From Knoellia aerolata DSM 18566 (GTDB lineage: Bacteria; Actinomycetota; Actinomycetes; Actinomycetales; Dermatophilaceae), in assembly GCF_000768695.1 (NCBI RefSeq), contig NZ_AVPL01000036.1, positions 1-38,973 on the forward strand: a DNA stretch of 38,973 nucleotides, given 5' to 3'. Below the pieces are notes generated by a model that saw only the letters and a list, made by a program, of their open reading frames with translations, searched no databases and was not told the origin of the DNA. Each line of letters opens with the position of its first letter. The stretch's first letter is position 1. Below are positions 8,877 to 17,986 of the stretch, in pieces. The translations under genes and the position numbers were made by a program.

Positions 8877-10024
8877 CGCCGGCCTCCCCGTGCAGCGTGC
8901 ACCTCGCGGTAGACCTCGAGGGTGGCCTTGGCCGTCGCAGCCCAGGTGAACTGCCCCGCTCGCGAGGGGCCGAGATCGCGGAGCCGGGGCCCCTCGTCCC
9001 CGCAGGCGGCGACGATCGCGCGGGCCAGGGCCGCCGGGTCGCCGGGGTCGGCCAGGAGCGCCGCCCCACCCGCCGTCTCCGGCATCGCACTGCAGTCGGA
9101 GGTCACGACGGGACAGCCGACGGCCATCGCCTCGAGGATCGGCAGTCCGAACGTCTCGTTGTGCGACGGGTACACGAACGCGTCTGCGGCGCGATAGAAG
9201 GGAAGCGTCTCGTGGTGACGGATCCCTCCCACCCACACGACCGAGTCGGTGACGCCGAGGTCGTGGGCGAGTACCCGCAGCCGGGTCGCATAGTCGGCGT
9301 CCGCGGCGCCACCGACGACGACGAGCCGGTGGCCCGCCAGGTCCCGGCGCGCGATCGCGAACGCGCGCAGCAGCCCCTCGACGTTCTTGTACGGCCAGAG
9401 CGAGGAGACGAAGAGGACGAACGGACCCTCGATGCCCCGTTCCCGACGCAGCCGGGACGCGGCCTCCGCCGGGTCACCGGGCCGGAAGACCTCGTGGTCG
9501 ACGGCCTCGGGGACGAGGCGGAGCTTGCCCGGGTCGACGTCCAGGTGCTCCTCGACCTCACGGCGCAGGCTCTCGGAGTTGATGATCACCGCATCGGCCA
9601 CCTTCGCCGTGTGGGGGTACCCGGTGCGCCGGTAGAGGCGCACGGCCGGGTTGATGGCCGACGGTGTCGTGAACGCGTGCAGCGTCTTGAAGTGCGCGAC
9701 GACTCCCGGGGCCGGCCGGACGAGGGGGGCGATGAGGGTGTTGAACACGTCGATCCGCGCCCGTGGCAGGCGGACCGGGGCGTAGAGCTGCTCGCTCAGG
9801 GTTCGCAGCGACCGGCGTTCGTTGGACCACGGGAACGTGACGTGACGGACGCGGGGCCCGTACCCGGAGTGCTCGTGGCGGATCCGCGGGCTGACGAGGA
9901 GGTGCAGCTCCTCGTCCTCGCCCAGAAGGGGATCCATCTCCCGGATCACCTGCTTCCAGAACCAGTGCGCGCCGGAGGGCGCACCCGGGTCGTCGGTGAG
10001 GAGGTTGATCGCGACCCGCATCAT
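8873..10024 (-). CDS. Glycosyltransferase family 4
   Basis: This 383-residue GT-B enzyme starts MMRVAINLLTDDPG. The C-terminal half contains LFVSSLWPYKNVEGLLRAF, VWVGGIRHHETLPFYRAAD, the EX7E motif in HNETFGLPILEAM and GCPVVTSDCSAMPE, characteristic of mannosyltransferase-like GT4 proteins. It should add one sugar of the repeat unit in the cytoplasm. The first of two consecutive ATG codons (10024) is used here because it forms a TGATG junction with the HAD-SIS gene. The stop overlaps the next start by four bases. Confidence 0.9.
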   Translation of the reverse strand: MMRVAINLLTDDPGAPSGAHWFWKQVIREMDPLLGEDEELHLLVSPRIRHEHSGYGPRVRHVTFPWSNERRSLRTLSEQLYAPVRLPRARIDVFNTLIAPLVRPAPGVVAHFKTLHAFTTPSAINPAVRLYRRTGYPHTAKVADAVIINSESLRREVEEHLDVDPGKLRLVPEAVDHEVFRPGDPAEAASRLRRERGIEGPFVLFVSSLWPYKNVEGLLRAFAIARRDLAGHRLVVVGGAADADYATRLRVLAHDLGVTDSVVWVGGIRHHETLPFYRAADAFVYPSHNETFGLPILEAMAVGCPVVTSDCSAMPETAGGAALLADPGDPAALARAIVAACGDEGPRLRDLGPSRAGQFTWAATAKATLEVYREVHAARGGRR

Positions 10025-11241
10025 CAGAAGACCTGCACCGCGACGTCGGCGTCCGCCATGAGCGACTGGCGGACGTACTGGGCCAGGAGGTGCATGCACG
10101 CCTGGTGGGCGTCCTCGACGACCCCGTAGTTGTGGGCGTCGACGTGGATCGACGCGTCGGCGAGCTCGCGGGAGGGACCACCCGTGAACCCGGTCATGGC
10201 GACGGTGCGCATGCCGTGGGCCCGCGCCCAGCGCAGGGCCCGGACGACGTTGGGCGAACGCCCCGAGGAGGAGATGACGACGAGCACGTCACCCTCTCGC
10301 GCCTGGGACTCGAGCTGGTACTCGAACACCGCGTCGTAGCCGATGTCGTTCGCGATGGCGCTGAGGATCTCGACGTTCGTGCTGAGACTCACCACCCGGG
10401 TCCGGAGCCCGGTGCCGACGCGGACGCCCTTGCCGTGGTCGCACTGCAGGTGGTTGGCGATCGACGCCGAGCCGCCGTTGCCGCAGGCGAACACCGCACG
10501 GTCCTCGAGGTAGGCGAGCGACAGGATGTCCGCGGCCCTCTCGAAGCCGACCGGGTCGATGCCGGCCATGGCGCCCGTCAGCTCGTCCGAGTAGTGGCGA
10601 GCGAAGTCCGCACCGCTGTCGTAGCGCCGGGTCGGGAAGCGCTCCTGCGCAGCCCTGCCCGGACGGCTGGCGATGTCCCCGAGCACCGTGTCGACGGCGG
10701 CGGCCAGGTCCGGCACCCGCCGCACCCCGGGGCCGGGGTCGCGGTCGGAGGTGTCGATCCACAGGCCACGGGCGCCGACGGACCGGGCGAGGCCGACGTC
10801 ACACGGACTGTCGCCGACGACCCAGGACGACGCCAGGTCCAGGCCGAGGGCGTCGGCGGCGGCGAGCGCCATACCGGGCCCGGGCTTGCGGTCCGCGCTC
10901 GACCGGGCGAAGGCGGGCACGATCCCGTCGGGGTGATAGGGGCAGAACAGCCAGAGGTCGACGTGCGCCCCGTGCGCGGCGAGCTCGGCGTCGAGGTGCT
11001 TGTGGACGAGGTGGACGTCCTCGAGCTCGTAGTAGCCGCGCGCGACGCCGGCCTGGTTCGTCACGACGGCGACCGGAAGACCGCTCGCGTTCAGTCGCGC
11101 GATGGCGTCGACGGCGCCGTCGAGGAAACGGACGTCGCGGATCCTCCCGACGTACCCGGAGTCCTCGATGATCGTCCCGTCCCGGTCGAGCAGGACTCCG
11201 GGCCTGCGTGCCGGGCGTTCGCCGTTGGTTCGTGCGGTCAT
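10024..11241 (-). CDS. HAD phosphatase-SIS isomerase fusion (GmhB-GmhA-like)
   Basis: This 405-residue protein has two enzyme domains. Residues ~14-190 are a GmhB/histidinol-phosphatase-type HAD domain: nucleophile motif DRDGT, VVTNQAGVARG, CPYHPDG, RKPGPGM and VGDSPCDV. Residues ~205-395 are a SIS sugar-isomerase domain: CGNGGSASIANH from 253, ISSSGRSPNVVRAL and a late ..EDAHQAC.. segment. In the heptose pathway GmhA converts sedoheptulose-7-phosphate to manno-heptose-7-phosphate and GmhB removes the C7 phosphate after the kinase step, so the fusion could hold steps 1 and 3. Two oddities: the zinc loop keeps CxxH but lacks the CxC half, and the helix carrying the GmhA catalytic Glu reads HLQCDHGKG instead. 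AGGAGG sits 8 bases before ATG 11241, after a 79-base gap. Confidence 0.85.
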   Translation of the reverse strand: MTARTNGERPARRPGVLLDRDGTIIEDSGYVGRIRDVRFLDGAVDAIARLNASGLPVAVVTNQAGVARGYYELEDVHLVHKHLDAELAAHGAHVDLWLFCPYHPDGIVPAFARSSADRKPGPGMALAAADALGLDLASSWVVGDSPCDVGLARSVGARGLWIDTSDRDPGPGVRRVPDLAAAVDTVLGDIASRPGRAAQERFPTRRYDSGADFARHYSDELTGAMAGIDPVGFERAADILSLAYLEDRAVFACGNGGSASIANHLQCDHGKGVRVGTGLRTRVVSLSTNVEILSAIANDIGYDAVFEYQLESQAREGDVLVVISSSGRSPNVVRALRWARAHGMRTVAMTGFTGGPSRELADASIHVDAHNYGVVEDAHQACMHLLAQYVRQSLMADADVAVQVF

Positions 11242-11320
11242 CGTGGGTTCCTCCTCCTGCGGGGCGGCAACGCGCCGGCGGTCGTGGTGCCGGGCGTGCC
11301 GGCCGGGGTCTGGGGTCCGT

Positions 11321-12586
11321 TCACGCGCCCGGTCCCGTCGTCGGGCTGCGGCCGGGTGCGGACGCGAGCAGGGAGGCGGCCACGGCGAGGTCGAGCAGGT
11401 AGGGCGAGGCGTCCCCCAGCCCCGTCTCGGTGACCGACGCGACGATGCAGTACACGACGAGGAAGAGGGCGAGTGCTCGACGAGGGCCTCGCACGTGGGT
11501 GGCGGCGGCCAGGAGCAGCACGACGAGGATGCTCGCCTCCAGCATCATTCCCACCCACCCCTGGTCGACGTACGTGGCCACCCAGTTGCTGTCGATGGGG
11601 AGCCCGTCGAAGGACTTGTTCGACAGTCCGGTGCCGAGGAACTGCTCCCACAGCGGTCGGGGTGTCGCGAAGACGTCCGCCCACACGTCGGTACGCCCCG
11701 TGAGCCTGCTGGCCTCCCCGCTCGACTGGCCCCTCGCCAGCCAGGTGATGACCTGCGGCGCGAAGACCAACGTCCCGACGACGATCCCGAGGAGGGTGGA
11801 CACCGACACCCGTCGCACCCGCGCGTGCCCCAGGAAGAGGCTGGCGGAGGCGACGGCCAGACCGAGGAGCGCGCCGAGGAGCGCCGTGCGGGTGTGCGTC
11901 CCGATGAGGGCCACGGTGGACACCGTCCCGACGGCCAGGGCGTGCGGGCCGGTGACGACCCGACACATCCAGAGGATGACGGTGGTTCCGAAGATCACGG
12001 CGGCGTAGTGCGCCACCTGCGTGGGCGGCACGGGCCACACCGTTCCGCCGAGGCGCCCGTCCACGGCGAACGCCTTGCCGGGTGCGAGGGCGGCCCCCAC
12101 GAGGACGCTGGCGAGGACCACACCGAGGCACAGCCGGTGGGCCCGGAGCAGGACGAGGTCGCGTCGCCCCCACCACGGGGAGAGGAGCCAGAGGACCGTG
12201 ACGAAACCCAGGAGGCGCAGGCTGCGGTACACGGCCCCGACGATGAACTCGCTGTGCAGGCTCACGACCAGCGACATGAGCGCCAGGACGCTGAGCAGCA
12301 CGAGCACGGCGTGGGGCCGCAGGACGAGGCGCGGGTTCGCGAGGAGTGCGAGGACGAGGGCCACGAGCAGGGCCCCCTGCGCCATGACCTGGGCCACCGG
12401 ACCGGGCAGCGGGATGATCGTCTCGGCGCCGCCCGGCGTGAGGACGTTGAACAACAGTGCGGCCCACGACAGGAGCACCAGCCGTGGTACCGGAGCGAAG
12501 TGGGTCTCGCGGCGTGCGTGACGACCCAGTCGATGACGACGACCGACCGTCAGTGGCCGCTGCTCGCGCAGCGTGGGCGTACTCAT
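11321..12586 (-). CDS. O-antigen polymerase/ligase-like membrane protein (Wzy_C family)
   Basis: This 421-residue, very hydrophobic protein has about ten predicted membrane spans. The large loop near residues 265-330 carries RLTGRTDVWADVF, FLGTGLSNKSF and IDSNWVATYVDQGWVGM, matching the Wzy_C/O-antigen ligase pattern (GR..W, G.G, and a conserved position before the last spans). It is likely the polymerase that joins lipid-linked repeat units on the outer face of the membrane. ATG 12586 overlaps the stop of the chain-length gene (ATGA), the classic polymerase and chain-length regulator pairing. The 79-base gap after its stop is the largest within the operon. Confidence 0.85.
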   Translation of the reverse strand: MSTPTLREQRPLTVGRRHRLGRHARRETHFAPVPRLVLLSWAALLFNVLTPGGAETIIPLPGPVAQVMAQGALLVALVLALLANPRLVLRPHAVLVLLSVLALMSLVVSLHSEFIVGAVYRSLRLLGFVTVLWLLSPWWGRRDLVLLRAHRLCLGVVLASVLVGAALAPGKAFAVDGRLGGTVWPVPPTQVAHYAAVIFGTTVILWMCRVVTGPHALAVGTVSTVALIGTHTRTALLGALLGLAVASASLFLGHARVRRVSVSTLLGIVVGTLVFAPQVITWLARGQSSGEASRLTGRTDVWADVFATPRPLWEQFLGTGLSNKSFDGLPIDSNWVATYVDQGWVGMMLEASILVVLLLAAATHVRGPRRALALFLVVYCIVASVTETGLGDASPYLLDLAVAASLLASAPGRSPTTGPGA

Positions 12587-14322
12587 CGCGCGTGCACCGC
12601 CCTCACCCTGGTCGCGTCGGCGACCGGTTCCCCGGGTCGCTCGTCGGCGGGAAGGTCAGCCGGTTCCTCCCCGCTGGGCGCGCCGCGACCGGACGACCGG
12701 TCACTGCGGTCGGCGCCCTCGAGGAGCGCGAAGGGAAGGTCGACGCCGGCCTCGGCGACCAGGGAGGCGATCGTCGTGAGGAGCTCGCGGCTGGTCCGGC
12801 CCGCCGTGACGAGGGGGACCACCTGGTCGACCCACGTGGCGAGGACGTCGAGATCGAGCCCGGGGTCGACCTCGACGAGGGCGAGGACGACGTCGACCTC
12901 GTCCCACACGGCTGACAGCCTGTCGAGCCCCTCGGGCGACGGGCCTCGGCGGCGTGGCCCCGGGAGGGGACCCGGCGTCAGCGCGGGGTCTCCTTCGGGA
13001 CGGAAGAGCGTCAGTGCCCCGGGACCGTCCACCGGCGCCTCGGTCGGCTCGGTGGCCCGCGTGCCGACGAGGGCTCCGGAGGCCGTGAGGTCGACGAGCA
13101 GGACCCGCCCACCCCGCTCGACGAGCCGGTCGGCGAGGGCTCGGAGGACGGTCGCGCCGGTCGCAGCGCGGTCCATCGGCGCCAGCCCGAGGCTCGTCGG
13201 CCCCGACCGCTCCCCGGCGCGCGCACCGGCGCCGCCGACGTGCTCATCCCATTCGGGCGTGCCGAGCGGCGACGGCAGCGCGGCGCGCAGACCCTGCACC
13301 AGTGCCTCACGACGGCGGCTGCGCAGAGGCTCGCTCCAGCGTCGGGGGTGCCCCCTCAGGACCGTGGCGATCCCTCGCGTGACGGCCGTCCAGATCCGGC
13401 TCAGCCGCCCGCCCGAAGGGATGGTGCCGACCCCCACCCGGACGGGTACACCGAGGGCGGAGGCCACGTCACGCCGGCGGTACAGGCGTTCGCTGGTCAG
13501 CGTGCGCAGCAGGATCGTCCCGACCGCCAGGACCCCACCGACCAGGCCGCCCGACGCGCCGACGAGGACGACCTGTCGCCGGGACCCGAAGGGGGTGGCG
13601 GCCGGCTCGTCGATGACGTGCGTCGCGCTCACCGCCGCGTCGGAGGCGAGAGTGGCGTCCTCGATGGACCGCTGGAGGTCGGTGACCTGGGTGCCGAGGG
13701 CAGCTCGTTCGGTGACGATGTCGCTGAGCCGCACCTGGTCCACGGTGGCCGCCGAGGCCCGGTCGTACTCCCGGGTGAGCTCGCCCACTCGGGCCTGCAG
13801 GGACGCGATGCGCCTCTCGTACCCGGCGACGAGCCCGGCGGACACCGTCCGCAGCTGCTCGGCGCGGAACTCCAGGAAGTGCGCGACGACCGACGTGGCC
13901 CGCCTGAGCGCCTCGTCGTCGTCGGGACCGTCGACGGACACCGTCATGATCTGGTTGCTCACGGGGGTCGCCGTCACGGTGGACAGCAGCGACTCCGGCG
14001 ACTCCTCGAGGTCGAGCTCGGCGATGACGCGCTCACCGACGGCGCGGGTCTGCAGGAGGCTGATGTCCGTCGTCATGGCCGAGGCGTCGTCCGGGTTGGG
14101 CGCCACCATGAGCAGGGTGGCCGTCGCGGACACCGGATGGGGAACCATGCTGAGGACGCCCAGCCCGACGAGGACCCCCAGGCAGCACACCGCGAGCACG
14201 GTCGACCACGTGCGCGCGAGGGCGGCCCCGAGCGTCCTGACGGTGACGAGCAGAGGACTCGGCGCGCCCGTCAGGTCGGGGTCGCCGTCCTCGTCGTCGA
14301 TGCGCCAGACCGGCCCGCTCAC
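12583..14322 (-). CDS. Wzz/Wzc-like chain-length protein with degenerate kinase domain (second copy)
   Basis: This 579-residue protein has an N-terminal membrane span (~38-60), an extracytoplasmic Wzz region (~61-245) with a coiled-coil-prone stretch at ~165-215, and a second span (~248-272). A cytoplasmic domain (~275-579) follows. Where BY-kinases have a Walker A motif this protein has LGLAPMDRAATGATVLRALA, lacking GKT/S, although GGRVLLVDLTASG resembles the following strand. There is no tyrosine-rich tail. It is inferred to set polymer length or organise the export complex without phosphotransfer. The start overlaps the upstream homologue's stop and its stop overlaps the polymerase start. 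Confidence 0.8.
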   Translation of the reverse strand: MSGPVWRIDDEDGDPDLTGAPSPLLVTVRTLGAALARTWSTVLAVCCLGVLVGLGVLSMVPHPVSATATLLMVAPNPDDASAMTTDISLLQTRAVGERVIAELDLEESPESLLSTVTATPVSNQIMTVSVDGPDDDEALRRATSVVAHFLEFRAEQLRTVSAGLVAGYERRIASLQARVGELTREYDRASAATVDQVRLSDIVTERAALGTQVTDLQRSIEDATLASDAAVSATHVIDEPAATPFGSRRQVVLVGASGGLVGGVLAVGTILLRTLTSERLYRRRDVASALGVPVRVGVGTIPSGGRLSRIWTAVTRGIATVLRGHPRRWSEPLRSRRREALVQGLRAALPSPLGTPEWDEHVGGAGARAGERSGPTSLGLAPMDRAATGATVLRALADRLVERGGRVLLVDLTASGALVGTRATEPTEAPVDGPGALTLFRPEGDPALTPGPLPGPRRRGPSPEGLDRLSAVWDEVDVVLALVEVDPGLDLDVLATWVDQVVPLVTAGRTSRELLTTIASLVAEAGVDLPFALLEGADRSDRSSGRGAPSGEEPADLPADERPGEPVADATRVRAVHAR

Positions 14323-15923
14323 CGGTGCCTCCCCTCGAGGTCACCGAGGCGGGGGGCCCTGGCCGGCCCCGCCCCTCCAGCGGCGCGGGACGTGATCCGC
14401 GTCGGGAGTGCTGGCGATCCGGTCGACTCCGGGGCTGCCAGGCGACCCATCGTCCGGTCGAGCGGGTCGGGGTTGGCGACGACGATGCCCTCCACCTCAC
14501 GCCCGACCCGGTCCACGGCGACGACGACGTCGGCGAGGTTCCGGCGGGTGGCCGAGGCAGAGCTGACGGCGAGCAGCACCGCGTGTCCCGCCACCGAGGC
14601 GGAGTCCGGCAGGGGGGCGTCCCGGTCGAGCACGACGAGCCGCACCACGAGCTCGGCGGCACCCTCGGCGTCGGCACCCTCGGCGTCTGCACCGCCGGCG
14701 ACGGTGAGTGCGGGCCGGAGGTTCCCCTGTTTCGAGGCCTGGGCGCACGCCAGCCACAGGGTGGCGGCCGAGCCGGGCTGCTGGGCGGGGTGGAGCTGCG
14801 TCGTGACGCCGGTGGACGCCGCGAACGAGGCAACCTGGGGCGCGACCGCAAGGCCCGCGGGGTCACCACTCATCGAGAGGATGACGAGGACGAAGGGCCC
14901 GGACGACACGCGTTCCTTGCCGGCGTCGGGGACCAGCCCGTGCAGGAGGCGGCGCAGGCCCCACCCGTCGGCACTGTCCGGGTCGTAGGTGCGCAACAGG
15001 TCCACCCAGGCGCCGGCCGTGCGAGGGGGTCGGACCCGCAGCGACGCGACCACGGGGATCCCGACGGAGTCGGCGATCTCGTCGCGGGAGCGCAGCTTGG
15101 GGTCCCGTCGGTTCGCCGTGATCACGACGCTGGCGGTGAGCACGAGGAGCAGCGCGGCACCACCGAGGACGTGGAGGAGCACGTCGGTGACGAACCCCGA
15201 CTGCGTGCCCGGCGACGCCGCCTGGATGACAGTCGCCCCGGCGGGCACCGATGCCTCGGTGTCGCCCTCACCGGCGAGCTGCTTCCGGAGCGCCTCGACG
15301 TCCAGGACCGTCGAGGCCCGCACCGCCGTGAGGTCGGCGACGGCGGCAGCGTCCGCCAGGCCGGCCGTCGTCGTGCTTCCATTCCTGGCGATCCGGGCCG
15401 TGGTCGCCGTGATCTCGGCCGTGACCGCGTCGAGGCTCGCGACGAGCGTGTCGAGGCGCTCCTGCAGCTGCCCCCGCTGGGCGGCGAGCAGGGTCCCCCG
15501 CGTCTCCTCGAGGTAGGCGACGAGCGCGCCCGCGACGGCGGAGGCGAGGGCCTCCGCCCGCGCCCCGGTCGTCCCGGCGGCGGTGATCCGCAGGACCGCT
15601 GATGCCGGTGCGTCCACGCTGACCCGGTCGGCGACCTCACTCACGGGCAGCGAGGGCTTCACCGTGCGAGCAGCGCGGGACAGGACCTCCGAGCTGGTGA
15701 CGATGAGCACCTGGGTCTCGGCGTCGTAGCCGCCCATGCGACCCGAGCCGGACTGTGACACCGCGGGGAGGAGCACGACGCTCGTGCTGGTGAACGCCGG
15801 GGGGACGAGCACCAGCAGTCCCACACCGGCCGCAGCCCCGAGGAGCGCGGCCACGAGGAGGACGGCGGTGCGCCGACGCAGGACGGCCCACATCGACCGG
15901 AGGTCGACTGCCTCCTCGGTCAT
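14319..15923 (-). CDS. Wzz/Wzc-like chain-length protein with degenerate kinase domain (first copy)
   Basis: This 534-residue protein starts MTEEAVDLRSMWAVLRRR, then a span at ~20-42. An extracytoplasmic Wzz domain to ~255 contains QLQERLDTLVASLDAVTAEI coiled coil. A second span lies at ~262-285 and a cytoplasmic domain reaches 534. The expected P-loop position reads SMSGDPAGLAVAPQVASFAA, with no GK(S/T), and there is no tyrosine cluster at the C terminus, so kinase activity is unlikely. It may be a scaffold paired with the second copy immediately downstream. The ATG at 15923 overlaps the heparinase-like stop by four bases and follows GGGAGG. Confidence 0.8.
   Translation of the reverse strand: MTEEAVDLRSMWAVLRRRTAVLLVAALLGAAAGVGLLVLVPPAFTSTSVVLLPAVSQSGSGRMGGYDAETQVLIVTSSEVLSRAARTVKPSLPVSEVADRVSVDAPASAVLRITAAGTTGARAEALASAVAGALVAYLEETRGTLLAAQRGQLQERLDTLVASLDAVTAEITATTARIARNGSTTTAGLADAAAVADLTAVRASTVLDVEALRKQLAGEGDTEASVPAGATVIQAASPGTQSGFVTDVLLHVLGGAALLLVLTASVVITANRRDPKLRSRDEIADSVGIPVVASLRVRPPRTAGAWVDLLRTYDPDSADGWGLRRLLHGLVPDAGKERVSSGPFVLVILSMSGDPAGLAVAPQVASFAASTGVTTQLHPAQQPGSAATLWLACAQASKQGNLRPALTVAGGADAEGADAEGAAELVVRLVVLDRDAPLPDSASVAGHAVLLAVSSASATRRNLADVVVAVDRVGREVEGIVVANPDPLDRTMGRLAAPESTGSPALPTRITSRAAGGAGPARAPRLGDLEGRHR
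14658..14687 (-). repeat. Perfect 15-bp tandem duplication in coding sequence
   Basis: GGCACCCTCGGCGTC occurs at 14658-14672 and again at 14673-14687, in frame, duplicating the residues ADAEG in the cytoplasmic part of the first chain-length protein. Two perfect copies suggest a recent slippage event. Confidence 0.9.
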
Positions 15924-17986
15924 GACGCCTCCCCCCCGGTCCGGACGGCGAGGGGTGCCGCCCGGACCGGCGCAGCCCCCACGGTGGAGGGCACGATGAC
16001 GAGCGCGGTCCGCAGGTCGAGCGTCGACGTCCACGCCCCCGCTCCGACGAGCGTCGTCGTCGGGACCCGCGTCCCGAAGCGGGGCGAGTACCAGCCGAGT
16101 GGCGGGTCGGTCTCCCCCCGGTGGGCGGACCAGTCGAGTCCCGCCGGCAGCACGAGCCGAGCGTGGGACGGCTCCCCGTCGCGCCCCGTCCACGCCAGGT
16201 CCGCCACCCCGTCCTCGAGGCCGACCTCGACGTCCGGTCCGACGTGCCAGAACATCCGCAGGGTGTGCGACGGCACGCCGGCGATGTTGTCCGTCACGAT
16301 GAGCCGCTGCCCCGGCCCGTCGAGGGTCACGCGGCGGTCGTGGCGCAGCGAGGGGTGCAGACGCGCGTAGGCCGTGTGGTGGGCGCGCCAGGTCTGCGGT
16401 CGCTCCAGCCCGGCGCGGACGTGGTCGACGGCGGCGTCGGCGTGGGTGCTCCACATGAAGGGGCCGGCCGCCACCGCCTGGTCGACGCCGTCGACCTCGA
16501 CCGTGTTGTGGGCTCGCGTCGAGCGGAAGTACCTCCGCCACTCCGGCTCACCGTGGTAGCAGTACGTCCCCGGGTCGACGAGCAACTCGACCCCGTCGTG
16601 GCGAACCTCGACGGAGAGGGCGTCGGCGTGGGCGTGGGCGGCGATCGACAGGAAGCCGTGCGGCCCGCCGTCGCAACGGCACCACAGCTCGGGACCGTCC
16701 CCGGGCGCACTGCGGAGCAGCGTGAGCCCCGCGTCCTTGAAGTGACGCGGCGGGGTGGCCGGGCGGTCGGCGTGCACCGGTGCGGTGCTGGACACCAGGG
16801 ACCCGAGGAGCGTGCTGGCCACGCCGTCCGTGACGGAGGGCCACCACGCGCACCCCCCGACGGTCCGGGCCCCGAGGGAGAGGAGCGACGTCCACGGGTT
16901 CTCGTCGGGGTCGTCGAGCACGAGCGCCCGTCCCTCGTCCCCGTCGCCCTGGCGGGGCGGGCGCCCCGCCACGTCGAGCATCGCCGCACCGGCGTCGAGG
17001 GCACGCACGAGGACGTCCCTGGCCCCGGTCGACAGAGGGTGTCCCGAGGCGTCGGCCTCGACGAGGGCGACGAGGCCGAGCTCGGCGACGAACCGGTGGT
17101 AGTCGCTGGCGAGCTCGCGGTTCACGCCGCTCGGGAACGTGTTCGCGGTGAGCGAGCGCTCCAGCTGGAGGGTGGCGTCCCGCCGCCAGCCCTCGCTCTC
17201 GGCGAACCACGGGAACGCGCACGCCGCAACGACCCGACCGGCCGCCTCGGCGACGGCGTGGTTGTTCGCGGACGAGCCACGGCTGCGGAACGCGGTGAGG
17301 TACTCCTGGTGCCAGCGCACCTGCGCCAGTGCCACCGGGTTCTCCTCGAAGAGCGCCGCCACGCCGGGCCAGTCGTCGAGCAGGCGACGCACCCACACCC
17401 AGCTCGTCAGCCGCACCCCGAGCTCGATCCCGCTCGTCCAGTGGATGCCAGTGAGGAACGGGTTGGCAGCCCACCACGAACGCAGCTGTGCCGCAACGGT
17501 TTCGGCGTACCGCGGGTCCGTCGTCAGCCACCAGGCCGCGGCGAGCACGGTGAGGTGGTGGTGGCGCGAGAGCTCCCACACGGCCTTGACGTTGCCGGTG
17601 ACGTGCTCGTCCCGGTGGTCGATGCCGAAGGACGGGACGTCGCTCGGCGCCCGGCGGCCGGTGACCGGGTCGAGGAACCAGTCGGGGTCGACGACATCGG
17701 GCCGAGAGCTGCCGAGGACGTCCCACTCCCCCGCGAGCAGCCGGTCCGCCGCGGCGACGAGCCGGAGGGCGGACTCAGGCGGCACCTGCTGGCGCGTCCC
17801 CGGCGGCACCGGCGAGGCGAGCACACGCGGCGCGAGCAGCCCCTCGGCGGGCGGGAACGGGTCGCCGGGGCGCACCCGGCGCGGCGCCCACACCACCTGC
17901 TGGGCGTGGTCGCCGACCCGCCAGGCGACCTCCGCCGGGGACATCCGGAGCAGCCGCTGCGCGTACCAGGTGACCGGACGGCTCAT
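15920..17986 (-). CDS. Heparinase II/III family polysaccharide lyase-like protein
   Basis: This 688-residue protein has no obvious signal peptide. An alpha/alpha-toroid region (~95-370) includes GIHWTSGIELGVRL and SRGSSANNHAVAEAAG. A beta-sandwich heparinase II/III domain follows, with AAHAHADALSVEVRHDG near 448, LVDPGTYCYHGEPEWR and FRSTRAHNTVEVDG. Those His/Tyr/Asn clusters match the family, which cleaves uronate-containing glycans by beta-elimination. In a uronate-making locus it may trim the polymer. The lack of a secretion signal is odd; cytoplasmic members often sit in biosynthetic clusters beside this same two-domain oxidoreductase. Start ATG 17986 overlaps the oxidoreductase stop (ATGA). 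Confidence 0.87.
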   Translation of the reverse strand: MSRPVTWYAQRLLRMSPAEVAWRVGDHAQQVVWAPRRVRPGDPFPPAEGLLAPRVLASPVPPGTRQQVPPESALRLVAAADRLLAGEWDVLGSSRPDVVDPDWFLDPVTGRRAPSDVPSFGIDHRDEHVTGNVKAVWELSRHHHLTVLAAAWWLTTDPRYAETVAAQLRSWWAANPFLTGIHWTSGIELGVRLTSWVWVRRLLDDWPGVAALFEENPVALAQVRWHQEYLTAFRSRGSSANNHAVAEAAGRVVAACAFPWFAESEGWRRDATLQLERSLTANTFPSGVNRELASDYHRFVAELGLVALVEADASGHPLSTGARDVLVRALDAGAAMLDVAGRPPRQGDGDEGRALVLDDPDENPWTSLLSLGARTVGGCAWWPSVTDGVASTLLGSLVSSTAPVHADRPATPPRHFKDAGLTLLRSAPGDGPELWCRCDGGPHGFLSIAAHAHADALSVEVRHDGVELLVDPGTYCYHGEPEWRRYFRSTRAHNTVEVDGVDQAVAAGPFMWSTHADAAVDHVRAGLERPQTWRAHHTAYARLHPSLRHDRRVTLDGPGQRLIVTDNIAGVPSHTLRMFWHVGPDVEVGLEDGVADLAWTGRDGEPSHARLVLPAGLDWSAHRGETDPPLGWYSPRFGTRVPTTTLVGAGAWTSTLDLRTALVIVPSTVGAAPVRAAPLAVRTGGEAS

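Noticed and set aside
11242-11320. Promoter splitting the polysaccharide operon
   Set aside because: The 79-base gap is GC-rich with no -10-like element; only a strong ribosome site is seen, so internal initiation is not supported.
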